Part shown: positions 44,736 to 53,791 of the stretch, piece after piece
Layout: every line of letters starts with the position of its first letter
Position numbering within the stretch: position 1 is the stretch's first letter
Source: JBDWFY01 sp965275915
GTDB lineage: Bacteria > Pseudomonadota > Alphaproteobacteria > Rhizobiales > Stappiaceae
DNA length: 64,000 nucleotides
Direction: 5' to 3'
NCBI GenBank assembly: GCA_965275915.1
Contig: CBDHYI010000007.1
Coordinates: forward strand, 186,001-250,000
The notes under the pieces: generated by a model
Seen by the model: only the letters and a program-made list of their open reading frames with translations
Databases searched by the model: none
Told to the model about the DNA's origin: nothing
Made by a program: the position numbers and the translations under genes

Positions 44736-44841
44736 GTTAATACCCTCCATTTCCAGAATGAAGCCATTGAATGCGCCCGCACGCACCCAACACACTGAAA
44801 TGTAACTTCGTAGCCTACCGTCTGCGTTTTTGCTGGTCGAT

Positions 44842-44870
44842 CTGCAATAATGCAGTATAATTGTGCGGTG
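44842..44870 (+). promoter_or_regulatory. Promoter and operator-like palindrome of the LysR gene
   Basis: CTGCA-ATAA-TGCAG (44842-44855) is a perfect palindrome, directly followed by TATAAT (44856-44861). The GTG at 44868 lies where transcription would begin, suggesting a leaderless mRNA. The site also lies in the shared region with the cytochrome c' gene. Confidence 0.5.
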
Positions 44871-45782
44871 ACGCACAAGATAAATTGGGACGATCTGCGA
44901 TTTGTTCTGGCGGTTTCCGAGGAAGGTACGCTTGTCGGAGCCGCACGACGCCTGGCAGTCAATCACACTACGGTTTTGCGAAGAATTCAGGCATTTGAAG
45001 CAGCGAACGGGATCCGATTGTTTCAGCGCATGCCGACAGGCTATCAATTGACAACTGAGGGACAGGAAGTTGCCGAGGCCGCTCAGTCAATCGATGCACT
45101 GGTTTTGCAAGTCGAACGCCGCATCACAGGCACGGATCTCCGGCTGGAAGGTACCCTTAACATCACAACCACGGACGCGCTCCTGACCCATCTGATCAGT
45201 CGCCACATCGCTCAATTCAAACAACGCCATCCGCGCATTAAGCTGTCCTTCAGCGTGACCAACAACGTTATGAACCTCACGGGCCGGGACGCCGATATTG
45301 CGATCCGCCCGTCCCTGCGGCCCCCTGAGATGCTGGTCGGTCAGAGGATCGGCGGATTGGCATTTTCCATCTACGGAACGCCCGATCAGGTCTTAAACGC
45401 CAAAGGCCGGTCTTTGACGGACTGTTCATGGCTCGGCCCCGGCGAGCTGTTTTCGGAAACCCCGGTCGGCCGGTGGGTGGCTGAAAATGTTCCCGAACAG
45501 GCCTTCGCGCTTCGGGCGGATTCGTTCATGGCATTGCTGGATGCGTGTGAGAACGGCTTGGGCATCGCAGCCCTACCCTGCTTTTTGGGCGATCAATCCG
45601 GCAAACTGGTTCGGCTGACCGAGCCGGTCAGGGAGATGGAAAACGCGCTGTGGATCCTGACCCACGAAGATCTCCGGCGCACGGCCCGCGTTCGGGCCTT
45701 TACGGAACATCTTTCCAGGGGCCTGCGCAAGGACAAGGACTTGCTGGAGGGAAAGCAACGTCTTTCCTCCAAAAGAGTATGA
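44868..45782 (+). CDS. LysR family transcriptional regulator
   Basis: Regulator of 304 residues with N-terminal helix-turn-helix (GTLVGAARRLAVNHTTVLRR, IQAFE) and a C-terminal LysR substrate domain of the short-ligand type (LEGTLNITTTDALLTHLISR). I use GTG at 44868, giving MTHKINWDDLRF, because most relatives start a few residues before WDDLRF and because the in-frame ATG at 44850 falls inside the palindrome and before the TATAAT box. It is divergent from the cytochrome c' gene. Confidence 0.85.
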   Translation: MTHKINWDDLRFVLAVSEEGTLVGAARRLAVNHTTVLRRIQAFEAANGIRLFQRMPTGYQLTTEGQEVAEAAQSIDALVLQVERRITGTDLRLEGTLNITTTDALLTHLISRHIAQFKQRHPRIKLSFSVTNNVMNLTGRDADIAIRPSLRPPEMLVGQRIGGLAFSIYGTPDQVLNAKGRSLTDCSWLGPGELFSETPVGRWVAENVPEQAFALRADSFMALLDACENGLGIAALPCFLGDQSGKLVRLTEPVREMENALWILTHEDLRRTARVRAFTEHLSRGLRKDKDLLEGKQRLSSKRV

Positions 45783-45797
45783 CAAGGACGGAGCCGC

Positions 45798-46727
45798 CTA
45801 GAGCGAGTTGTGATTATCAAGCAGTGCCTGCTTCAGCGACAGCAGGTCCTGCCAGGCCAGCCTCTTCTGCTGCGGCTGCCTCAGCAGATATGCCGGATGC
45901 AGCGTTGCCATGCATCGGATCGGCTTTGAACCCGCATCGTAGGTTTTCCATTTACCCCTGAGGCGCAAAATACCCTCTTTCACCCCGATGAGCTGCTTTG
46001 CCGAAGCGCCGCCCAGAAAGATGAGAAAATCCGGATCGGCCAATGCAATCTGACGCTCGATAAAAGGTTTGCAGATTTCAGTCTCCTGAGGGCTTGGGGT
46101 TCTGTTGCCGGGTGGTCGCCAGGGCACAACGTTGGCGACATAAACCTGCTCCCGGTCCAGACCGATGGCCGACAGCATTCGGTCCAGCAACTGGCCGGAC
46201 CGTCCGACAAAGGGTTTGCCCTGGATATCCTCTTCCCGGCCGGGCGCTTCTCCCACAAGCATCACCGGACCCTCCGGATTGCCATCGGAAAAACAGAGGT
46301 TCTTGGCGGTCCGCTTCAGATTGCAGCCTTCGAATCCGGCCAAAATGGCTTCAAGCTCTTCAAGCGATTTCGCCGCGCCGGCCTGCTCGCGCGCTGCCAT
46401 GATCGCATCCCGATCCGGAACCGGAACATGGCTCGGCGGCACGTGCGCAGACCGGTTGCCGGCTGGCCGCTTCGAAGGGCTTGTTCTTCGATCTGGCACC
46501 ATTTCCGCCGCAGCCGGCGGCTCCGGTTCAGCGATCTTGTCTACTGCTTGAGGAATCTGAGCCGCCGGAGCCTGTCTCTCCGGCGCTGGACGCCTGGCGG
46601 CCTGAGCCGCGGATTCGGCAAACCGATCCGTTGGTGTTTCATCCAGAACCGCATCGACACCGCTGGCGACGTAAAATTCCAGCAGTGCTTCCAACTGAAG
46701 TGCATCGAGACGGTCGGATTGAGGCAT
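45798..46727 (-). CDS. Uracil-DNA glycosylase, family 4
   Basis: DNA repair enzyme removing uracil from DNA, Fe-S type. The 309-residue protein has a Pro/Ala-rich N-terminal extension of about 105 residues, then the catalytic domain: MLVGEAPGREEDIQGKPFVG, YVANVVPWRPPGNRTP and ATLHPAYLLR. Four Cys (EGCNL, NLCF, EICKP, RCMATLHP) match the [4Fe-4S] ligands. The last five codons and the TAG stop are made by a solo repeat end like that of copy 4. It is divergent from the ETF-QO gene. Confidence 0.92.
   Translation of the reverse strand: MPQSDRLDALQLEALLEFYVASGVDAVLDETPTDRFAESAAQAARRPAPERQAPAAQIPQAVDKIAEPEPPAAAEMVPDRRTSPSKRPAGNRSAHVPPSHVPVPDRDAIMAAREQAGAAKSLEELEAILAGFEGCNLKRTAKNLCFSDGNPEGPVMLVGEAPGREEDIQGKPFVGRSGQLLDRMLSAIGLDREQVYVANVVPWRPPGNRTPSPQETEICKPFIERQIALADPDFLIFLGGASAKQLIGVKEGILRLRGKWKTYDAGSKPIRCMATLHPAYLLRQPQQKRLAWQDLLSLKQALLDNHNSL
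45799..45816. repeat. Solo end like repeat copy 4
   Basis: TAGAGCGAGTTGTGATTA matches the outer end of copy 4 (TAGAGCGCGTTGTGCTTA) in 16 of 18 bases. No partner end is seen. It overlaps the 3' end of the uracil-DNA glycosylase gene. Confidence 0.5.
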
Positions 46728-47019
46728 TCGCGGCTTTTGATAGTTCCCGGGGCAAAGCGCGTAATGTCACACGGTCCGCGCTGATGACGTTCATTCTTCT
46801 ATCGGAACTATATTGTTTTTTCTCGTGACATGTAAGATCGAAAACAGTGCACCGACATTCTTGGCAGCATCGGCTGTTCGCCAAATCAATCCCGGTCAAA
46901 ATTCCACCTGATGCATAGATTGCAGCGCTCCCGCAGGTGAAGTAGAAGGACTCTAAATAGGCAAGAAACGAAACGTTCTGGGAACAGGGCGGTTTTAGGC
47001 AGTCGGGAGAAGTTCACAA

Positions 47020-48702
47020 ATGTCAGAGGCGGATGCGCTTCCAGAACGCGAGAGCATGGAATTCGATGTCGTCATTGTAGGCGCAGGACCGGCAGGTTTG
47101 TCAGCCGCCATCCGACTGAAGCAGCTTGCAAATGAAAAAGACCAGGACCTGTCGGTTGTTGTTCTGGAAAAAGGATCCGAGGTCGGCGCCCATATTCTGT
47201 CCGGAGCCGTTGTCGACCCGATCGGCCTCGACCGCCTTCTGCCCGACTGGCGCGAAGATGACACCGCGCCTCTTAAAACTGAAGTGACCGAAGACCGGTT
47301 CCTTTATCTTGGACCGGCCGGTTCCATTCGCCTGCCCAATTTCTTGATGCCACACCTGATGAACAATCATGGCAATTATGTCGTTTCACTCGGTAATGTA
47401 TGCCGCTGGCTTGCAGAGAAGGCCGAGGCGCTGGGCGTCGAGATCTATCCCGGTTTCGCTGCCGCGGAAGTGCTCTACAACGATGCGGGGGCCGTTATAG
47501 GTGTCGCAACGGGCGACATGGGTGTCGGCCGCGACGGCGGGCGGAAAGACAGCTACATGCGCGGCATGGCTCTGCTGGGCAAATACGTCCTGATTGCCGA
47601 GGGTGTGCGCGGGTCGCTGGCGAAACAGCTGACCGGCCGGTTTGAGCTCGACAAAGACAGCGACGTGCCGAAATTCGGAATAGGCATCAAGGAGTTGTGG
47701 GACGTCGATCCGGCCAGACATCGGCCCGGTCTTGTACAGCACTCTTTCGGCTGGCCGCTTGACGGCAAAACCGGCGGCGGATCCTTCCTTTATCACCTTG
47801 AAAACAATCAGGTTGCGGTTGGTTTTGTGGTTCATCTCAATTATGAGAATCCTTATCTGTCGCCGTTTGATGAGTTCCAGCGCTTCAAGACGCATCCCGC
47901 CATCGCCGATGTTTTTGAGGGCGGCAAGCGCGTTGCCTATGGTGCCCGCGCCATCAGTGAAGGCGGGTACCAATCCGTGCCGAAAGTTTCTTTTCCCGGG
48001 GGAGCCCTCATCGGCTGCTCAGCCGGCCTTGTGAACGTGCCGCGCATCAAAGGTTCACACAATGCCGTGCTCTCCGGCATGCTGGCAGCGGAAAAAACTT
48101 TTGAGGCGCTTGAAGCCGGACGCACCAATGACGAACTCGCAGCATACGAAGAGGCATGGCGCGGGTCTGATATCGGCAGAGATCTCAAGAAAGTCCGAAA
48201 TGTCAAACCGCTCTGGTCGCGCTTCGGAACCATGATCGGTGTCGCACTTGGCGGCGTCGACATGTGGATGAACGAGCTGTTCGGGGCCTCCTTTTTCGGC
48301 ACACTCAGACATGGCAAGACCGACGCAGCATCGCTCAAGCCGGCCAAGGATTTCGAACCGATTGCCTATCCGAAGCCCGATGGAAAAATTTCGTTTGACC
48401 GCTTGTCGTCGGTGTTTCTTTCCAGCACCAACCATGAGGAGGATCAGCCGGTTCATCTGCAGGTGAAGGATGACGCGCTCCAGAAATCTTCCGAGCTTAG
48501 TGTCTTTGCGGGCCCCTCCTCGCGCTATTGCCCGGCAGGTGTTTACGAATGGGTCAAAGACGACACCTCCGGCGAAGACAAATTTGTCATCAACGCCCAG
48601 AACTGCGTCCATTGCAAAACCTGCGACATCAAGGATCCCAACCAGAACATCAACTGGACGGTACCGGAAGGCGCCGGAGGGCCAAACTACCCGAACATGT
48701 AA
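47020..48702 (+). CDS. Electron transfer flavoprotein-ubiquinone oxidoreductase
   Basis: Inner-membrane-associated flavoprotein passing electrons from ETF, and so from fatty acid and amino acid oxidation, to ubiquinone. The 560-residue protein has FAD binding at FDVVIVGAGPAGLSAAIRL, LEKGSEVGAHILSGAVVD, the quinone-binding middle, and a C-terminal ferredoxin-like [4Fe-4S] domain with YCPAGVYEW and NCVHCKTCDIKDPNQNINW. Length and order are normal. GGGAG precedes the ATG. Confidence 0.95.
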   Translation: MSEADALPERESMEFDVVIVGAGPAGLSAAIRLKQLANEKDQDLSVVVLEKGSEVGAHILSGAVVDPIGLDRLLPDWREDDTAPLKTEVTEDRFLYLGPAGSIRLPNFLMPHLMNNHGNYVVSLGNVCRWLAEKAEALGVEIYPGFAAAEVLYNDAGAVIGVATGDMGVGRDGGRKDSYMRGMALLGKYVLIAEGVRGSLAKQLTGRFELDKDSDVPKFGIGIKELWDVDPARHRPGLVQHSFGWPLDGKTGGGSFLYHLENNQVAVGFVVHLNYENPYLSPFDEFQRFKTHPAIADVFEGGKRVAYGARAISEGGYQSVPKVSFPGGALIGCSAGLVNVPRIKGSHNAVLSGMLAAEKTFEALEAGRTNDELAAYEEAWRGSDIGRDLKKVRNVKPLWSRFGTMIGVALGGVDMWMNELFGASFFGTLRHGKTDAASLKPAKDFEPIAYPKPDGKISFDRLSSVFLSSTNHEEDQPVHLQVKDDALQKSSELSVFAGPSSRYCPAGVYEWVKDDTSGEDKFVINAQNCVHCKTCDIKDPNQNINWTVPEGAGGPNYPNM

Positions 48703-48713
48703 CTCAAGCGGTA

Positions 48714-48745
48714 AAATGTCCGGGCATCGTTTCCCGACATTTTTT
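48714..48745 (+). terminator. Terminator of the ETF-QO gene
   Basis: Stem AATGTC-CGGG with CCCG-ACATT (one unpaired C), followed by TTTTTT on the plus strand, 12 bp after the stop codon. It can also serve the convergent malic enzyme gene. Confidence 0.85.
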
Positions 48746-48757
48746 GCTGGTCCTGCG

Positions 48758-51055
48758 CTACGTTCCGGCGTGCCGCGCCTGAGCTTCAACGACAGCGAAT
48801 GCCGACATATTGACCACCCCGCGTGAGGTCACGGATTGGGTCAGAATGTGGGCCGGGAATGCCGTACCGAGCAAGATCGGCCCGACATGCAACGCGTCGG
48901 TTGCAACTTTCATCAGATTAAGCGAGATATTGGCCGCGTCGAGGTTGGGAAAAACCCACAGATTGGCTTCCCCCTTCAGGGACGATGTGGGCATGATCCG
49001 GTCTCGAATGAGCTGAGACAAAGCCGCATCGCCATGGATTTCACCATCGACTTCAAGATCCGGCGCCTTTTGCTTCAGGATTTCAAGCGCGGCGCGCATC
49101 TTGTGAGCGGACGGTAAATCGCGCGATCCGAAATTTGAAGCCGACAACAGGGCTGCCTTCGGCGTAATCCCGAAACGGCGTATTTCCTCTGCCGCCATCA
49201 TTGTCGTTTCGGCCAGTTCCGCCGCAGGCGGATCCTGGCTGACATAAGAATCCGTCAGGAAGTAGCCTCCTCTGGAGTTGATAAGCAAAGACAGGGTCGA
49301 AAAGTCACCCACACCCGGCGCCACACCGATAATTTTTCGGATATTTTCCAGATGCTTGATAAATCGGCCTTCCAATCCGGTGATGAGCGCATCGGCCTCT
49401 CCCCTCCGGACGGCAATCGCGCCGATAACGGTGGTGTTCGTCCTGACAATTGTGCGCGCAGCCTCCGGTGTCACGCCCTGGCGACCGACAAGTTCAAACA
49501 GTGTGTCGACATAATCCCGGTAACGGGGGTCGTCGTGCGGATCGATACATTCAACCTCCTCGCCCGGTCTGATTTTCAGACCGAAGCGTTTACACCTGGT
49601 CTCGATAACACGGGGACGGCCGATCAGAATCGGCCGGGCCAGTCCATCCTCGAGCAGGACCTGAGCGGCCCGCAATACCCGTTCATCCTCGCCATCAGCG
49701 TAGATAACCCGCTTCGGATCCTGCTTGGCGTTGGCAATGATCGGTTTCATCAACAGACCGGATCGGAACACGAACCGGTTCAGCTGATCCATATAGGCAT
49801 CGAAATCTTCAATCGGGCGGGTCGCGACACCACTTTCCATGGCGGCTCTGGCGACGGCCGGTGCAATGCGCAGAATCAGACGCTGATCAAAAGGCGACGG
49901 GATCAGATATTTGGGACCGAACGTCTCGCTTACTCCGCCATAAGCCTGTGCCGCAACATCGGACGGTTCTTCCCGCGTCAACTGCGCAATCGCTTCAACC
50001 GCCGCGTGTTTCATCGCCTCGTTGATGGTTGTCGCACCGACATCGAGTGCTCCGCGGAAAATGTAGGGGAAGCAGAGGACATTATTGACCTGGTTCGGAT
50101 AGTCCGACCGGCCCGTGCACAACATTGCATCGGAGCGCGTCTCCAGCGCGAGCTCCGGCATGATCTCCGGCGTCGGATTGGCCAAAGCGAGAATCAACGG
50201 ATTATCCGCCATCTCCCTGACCATTTCCGGTTTCAGCACCCCGCCGGCCGACAAGCCAAGAAAAACATCCGCGTTCCGGATAATTTCTCCGAGCGCACGC
50301 TGATCGGTCTCCTGCGCATAAACCGCCTTCCAGGGGTCCATCAGCGCTTCGCGGCCTTTATAGACCACGCCCTCGATATCGCTGATCCAGATGTTGTCCC
50401 GGCGAACACCCAGCGAGACCAGCAGATTGAGGCACGCGAGCGATGCCGCTCCGGCGCCCGAGGCAACGATTTTAACCTCGTCCAGTTTTTTGCCGGCCAG
50501 TTCAACACCGTTGCGAACCGCAGCTGCGACGATAATTGCCGTTCCGTGCTGATCATCGTGAAAGACGGGAATATTCATTTGTTCCCGAAGCTTCTCCTCG
50601 ACCTGAAAACACTCCGGCGCTTTGATGTCTTCAAGATTGATACCGCCGAAAGTCGGCTCCAACGCTGCAACGACGTTGACAAACCGGTCCACATCCAACT
50701 CGTCAACCTCAACATCGAACACGTCGATACCGGCAAACTTTTTGAAGAGAACCGCTTTCCCTTCCATGACCGGCTTTGAAGCGAGCGGACCGATATTTCC
50801 AAGCCCCAGCACAGCGGTGCCGTTGGAAATCACGGCAACAAGGTTGCCGCGCGCCGTATAATCTGCCGCCAGCTCCGATTTCTCGGCGATGGCCAGGCAC
50901 GGTGCCGCCACACCGGGTGAATAGGCCAGCGCCAGGTCCCGCTGGTTTCCGAGCGGCTTGGTGGCATTGATTTCCAGCTTGCCGGGTCTGGGATAGCGAT
51001 GGAAATAAAGGGCGGCTTCATCAAGATCGCCGCTTTTGGGTCTTTTCTCGGACAT
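48758..51055 (-). CDS. maeB: NADP-type malic enzyme with phosphotransacetylase-like domain
   Basis: Oxidative decarboxylation of malate to pyruvate, supplying pyruvate and reduced cofactor during growth on C4 acids. The 765-residue protein is the large bacterial form: malic domain (about 1-430; YSPGVAAPCLAIAEKSELA, AVLGLGNIGPLASKPVMEGK, HDDQHGTAIIVAAA, SGAGAASLACLNLL) and a C-terminal domain resembling phosphate acetyltransferase (about 440-760; ANAKQDPKRVIYADGEDERV, SNFGSRDLPSAHKMR). NAD or NADP preference is inferred from the class. A 65-bp repeat lies 57 bp upstream of the start. Confidence 0.93.
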   Translation of the reverse strand: MSEKRPKSGDLDEAALYFHRYPRPGKLEINATKPLGNQRDLALAYSPGVAAPCLAIAEKSELAADYTARGNLVAVISNGTAVLGLGNIGPLASKPVMEGKAVLFKKFAGIDVFDVEVDELDVDRFVNVVAALEPTFGGINLEDIKAPECFQVEEKLREQMNIPVFHDDQHGTAIIVAAAVRNGVELAGKKLDEVKIVASGAGAASLACLNLLVSLGVRRDNIWISDIEGVVYKGREALMDPWKAVYAQETDQRALGEIIRNADVFLGLSAGGVLKPEMVREMADNPLILALANPTPEIMPELALETRSDAMLCTGRSDYPNQVNNVLCFPYIFRGALDVGATTINEAMKHAAVEAIAQLTREEPSDVAAQAYGGVSETFGPKYLIPSPFDQRLILRIAPAVARAAMESGVATRPIEDFDAYMDQLNRFVFRSGLLMKPIIANAKQDPKRVIYADGEDERVLRAAQVLLEDGLARPILIGRPRVIETRCKRFGLKIRPGEEVECIDPHDDPRYRDYVDTLFELVGRQGVTPEAARTIVRTNTTVIGAIAVRRGEADALITGLEGRFIKHLENIRKIIGVAPGVGDFSTLSLLINSRGGYFLTDSYVSQDPPAAELAETTMMAAEEIRRFGITPKAALLSASNFGSRDLPSAHKMRAALEILKQKAPDLEVDGEIHGDAALSQLIRDRIMPTSSLKGEANLWVFPNLDAANISLNLMKVATDALHVGPILLGTAFPAHILTQSVTSRGVVNMSAFAVVEAQARHAGT

Positions 51056-51111
51056 GGAGGGCCGGTTTCCTCAGAAGGCAGGTTTAATGGTGTGTTCTTA
51101 AACGAGCTCAC

Positions 51112-51176
51112 TAGGCTCAGGACCCATTAATTTCATGCAATTCTGTTTTGAAAGAAATTAATGGGTCCTGAGCCTA
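51112..51176. repeat. Family 1 short derivative (65 bp)
   Basis: TA-flanked element made only of the terminal repeats: two perfect 23-base arms (51112-51134 and 51154-51176, TAGGCTCAGGACCCATTAAT at the left) around a 19-base loop. It lacks the middle 200 bp of the full copies. It lies just upstream of maeB and could act as a terminator or leader hairpin. Confidence 0.85.
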
Positions 51177-51190
51177 GAGCGAACTGTGCC
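51175..51190. repeat. Possible solo end like repeat copy 4
   Basis: TAGAGCGAACTGTGCC agrees with the copy 4 end in 12 of 16 bases and shares its TA with the neighbouring family 1 element. A weak call. Confidence 0.3.
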
Positions 51191-51231
51191 AGATCAATCA
51201 CTACCTTATGGCCTCTTTCTGAGAAATGAAA

Positions 51232-51888
51232 TCATTTCACGGAGGATTGCTCACGGCTTTTGAGATAGATCATCGCCAGGCGGTAAAGAACAACGCCATT
51301 AAGAATATGCCACATGAAATGGGTGCCGAGCGGGAAGTTCTCGCAAAGAGGCTCATCCACCGTCCGGAAACTCAAGGAGATGAGAAAAAGCACCGCCGTC
51401 ACGATCAGTCCGGATGCGATCTGCCGGTCACGCCCCAGCATCAGACCGCCAACGATGAACATAGCCAGCAACGCCGGCACGTAACCGGATGACGATCCCA
51501 GGAGCGGCGACAACATTGGCGCAAGGCCGTAGGTGATCGGAATATAGGCAAGCGTGATGAGGATGCTGGCCCATAAAGGAAGCGCCATATAATGCCGCAT
51601 GGCCAGAAAGATATAGGCCAGGATGAAAATCAGGATCGGGATCGTATCGCTCAGCAGTGACCAAACGGTCGCATGCGTGTGAAACAAATAAGACCCGATA
51701 CCGATGACACCGATCCAGACGCCGAGAAAAAGAACCGAGACCAGTCTCTTTTCACTCCGGCTCCAGGCAATAAGGACAAAAATTGCAGCAATGATAAAGG
51801 CCAGATTGGTTATGGCATTCACCGGCTCAGCCCAATAATCCGGACTGATACGCTCGCAGTAATTGTTCAGTTGTCTGGTAAGGTCCAT
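51232..51888 (-). CDS. Ceramidase-like membrane protein
   Basis: Polytopic membrane protein of 218 residues related to alkaline ceramidases. The metal-site pattern is seen as CERISPDYWAEPVNAITNLA near the N-terminus, SYLFHTHATVWSLLSDTIPI in the middle and GTHFMWHILNGVVLYRL near the C-terminus, with His and Asp/Ser at conserved places. The bacterial substrate is unknown; a lipid amide is inferred. Seven hydrophobic segments are visible. Confidence 0.85.
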   Translation of the reverse strand: MDLTRQLNNYCERISPDYWAEPVNAITNLAFIIAAIFVLIAWSRSEKRLVSVLFLGVWIGVIGIGSYLFHTHATVWSLLSDTIPILIFILAYIFLAMRHYMALPLWASILITLAYIPITYGLAPMLSPLLGSSSGYVPALLAMFIVGGLMLGRDRQIASGLIVTAVLFLISLSFRTVDEPLCENFPLGTHFMWHILNGVVLYRLAMIYLKSREQSSVK

Positions 51889-52067
51889 ATCCGAAGTATC
51901 CCGATCCGGCCGTCAAAAGATTCGTTGAAAGGAACTAAAGGTCAAACCGGCAAACGCGTAAAGACCGCACATCCGGAAATTGCAAAAAACAGCGATCCTG
52001 TTACTCAATTCCGGATGATTGACCGCATCAAGATCCTGCCCGCTGATCAAAAAACCGAAGGTACAGC

Positions 52068-52625
52068 ATGCACCGCATTGACGACACCCGCCCATTCATA
52101 CCCATGAGGATCGCAGTCCTCTCGGTTTCCGATACCCGCACGTTGGAGGAGGACCGATCCGGAGCAATCCTTGCAGAGCGTCTTCAGGAAGCCGGACATA
52201 CTCTGAGCGACCGCCAAATCTGCACGGACGACGTGCCGGCGATTCAGGCGATCGTCCGATCTTTTATCGAAAACAAGGAGATCGACGTTGTCATCACGAC
52301 GGGCGGAACCGGGTTTACCGGCCGGGATGTGACGCCTGAAGCCGTCGAACCGCTGTTTGAAAAACGCATGGACGGATTTTCAACGATATTTCATCAGATC
52401 TCTTACGAAAAGATCGGCACATCCACCATTCAATCGCGCGCCACGGGTGGTGTCGCCAATGCCACCTATGTTTTCGTCCTCCCCGGATCGACGGGAGCCT
52501 GCAAGGATGCATGGGACGGTATCCTGAAATGGCAGTTGGACTATCGGCATATGCCCTGCAATTTCGTCGAGATCATGCCCCGGCTGGACGAACATCTGAA
52601 GCGCGGCAAACTGCAGGGCGCCTGA
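52068..52625 (+). CDS. moaB: Molybdenum cofactor biosynthesis protein B
   Basis: MoaB/MogA family protein of 185 residues, which handles molybdopterin adenylylation or a related step. The binding loop VVITTGGTGFTGRDVTPEAV, the block FSTIFHQISYEKIGTSTIQS and the end LPGSTGACKDAWDGIL are typical. No other cofactor genes are nearby. The start at 52068 has no strong ribosome binding site, but the next ATG would cut into the conserved part (RIAVLSVSDTR). Confidence 0.92.
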   Translation: MHRIDDTRPFIPMRIAVLSVSDTRTLEEDRSGAILAERLQEAGHTLSDRQICTDDVPAIQAIVRSFIENKEIDVVITTGGTGFTGRDVTPEAVEPLFEKRMDGFSTIFHQISYEKIGTSTIQSRATGGVANATYVFVLPGSTGACKDAWDGILKWQLDYRHMPCNFVEIMPRLDEHLKRGKLQGA

Positions 52626-52793
52626 CGGCTGTTGCCGTACAGTCCAGTCACAAATCACTCCAGGCTGTTCACCGGATAAAACACGGTACTGTGAACAGCC
52701 ATGGTCTGCATTTTTTGCCATCAAACCTGTTTCCAGCCGGCAATCCGCCTATGTGTCTCCTCAGGTATCAATCGAATTTCCGGAGGGACCGTG

Positions 52794-53765
52794 ATGACTT
52801 TCAACACAATAAAAGGTTTGAACAGACGGCAGGCGCTGTTGGCAACGGGCGGCATGATCGCCGCTCCGTTCATTTTGAAATCGACGTCCGGTCCAGCCGA
52901 GGCCGCCGCGCCGATGCTCGGCGCATCGACGCCCAATCACTACCGCTTCAAGCTCGGGGACTTCGAAGTCACCACAATCCTTGACGGCAGCCGGGCGGTA
53001 GACGGTCCGCATCCCATTTTCGGGCAGGATCAAACGGCAGAGGATGTTGCCGCTCTGATGGAACAAAACCACCTGCCGTCCGACAAGATCGTAATCGGCT
53101 TCTCCCCTGTACTGGTCAATACGGGCCAAGAGCTGGTTCTGTTCGACACGGGGTTTGGCGGCGGCGGATTGACCGCAGGCATGAAAGCCGCCGGCTACAC
53201 CCCGGACCAGGTCGATGTCGTTGTCATTACGCATTTCCATCCCGACCATATCAGCGGCACGATTGTGGATGGCAAACCTGTCTTTCCCAATGCACGCTAT
53301 GTCACAGGGCAAACGGAATATGACTTCTGGACGGCAGATGGCCGGGAGAGCGGGCCGACCGAGCGGGTTGCCAAGCTGACCAAGGAGAAAGTCGTTCCGC
53401 TTGCAGAGAAAACGACCTTCATCGGCAATGAAAATGACGTGGTTTCCGGCATTACCGGACTTGATACATTCGGTCATACCCCTGGGCACATGGCCTATCA
53501 GATCGAAAGCAACGGCAAGCGAATCCTGATCTGGGGCGATGCCGCCAATCACTTCGTGGCATCCATTCAGCGACCGGACTGGCACGTTCGGTTCGATATG
53601 GACAAGGAAATGGCGGCGGCGACGCGGAAGAAGATATTCGATATGGCTGCGACCGATCGAATCCCGGTAACCGGTTATCACATGCCCTTCCCGGCACTGG
53701 GCTACATTGAAAAGGCCGGAACCGAGTATCGCTGGGTGCCGGTGAGTTACCAGTTGGATCTGTGA
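52794..53765 (+). CDS. MBL fold metallohydrolase with Tat-like signal
   Basis: Exported metallo-beta-lactamase-fold hydrolase, 323 residues. The N-terminus NRRQALLATGG followed by a hydrophobic stretch and AEAAA looks like a twin-arginine signal. The metal site is intact: THFHPDHISG, DTFGHTPGHMAY, WGDAANH and GYHMPFPALG. Substrate unknown (lactonases and quinolone-signal hydrolases share this type). CGGAGGG precedes the ATG at 52794; the frame upstream is not conserved. A family 1 repeat follows 26 bp after the stop. Confidence 0.88.
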   Translation: MTFNTIKGLNRRQALLATGGMIAAPFILKSTSGPAEAAAPMLGASTPNHYRFKLGDFEVTTILDGSRAVDGPHPIFGQDQTAEDVAALMEQNHLPSDKIVIGFSPVLVNTGQELVLFDTGFGGGGLTAGMKAAGYTPDQVDVVVITHFHPDHISGTIVDGKPVFPNARYVTGQTEYDFWTADGRESGPTERVAKLTKEKVVPLAEKTTFIGNENDVVSGITGLDTFGHTPGHMAYQIESNGKRILIWGDAANHFVASIQRPDWHVRFDMDKEMAAATRKKIFDMAATDRIPVTGYHMPFPALGYIEKAGTEYRWVPVSYQLDL

Positions 53766-53791
53766 GAACTCAGATGGAACTATAAGACGTC

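Noticed and set aside
49352..50779. 475-codon plus-strand frame inside the malic enzyme gene
   Set aside because: Long, but antisense to a clear malic enzyme with intact motifs; composition is low in hydrophobic cores and matches no family.
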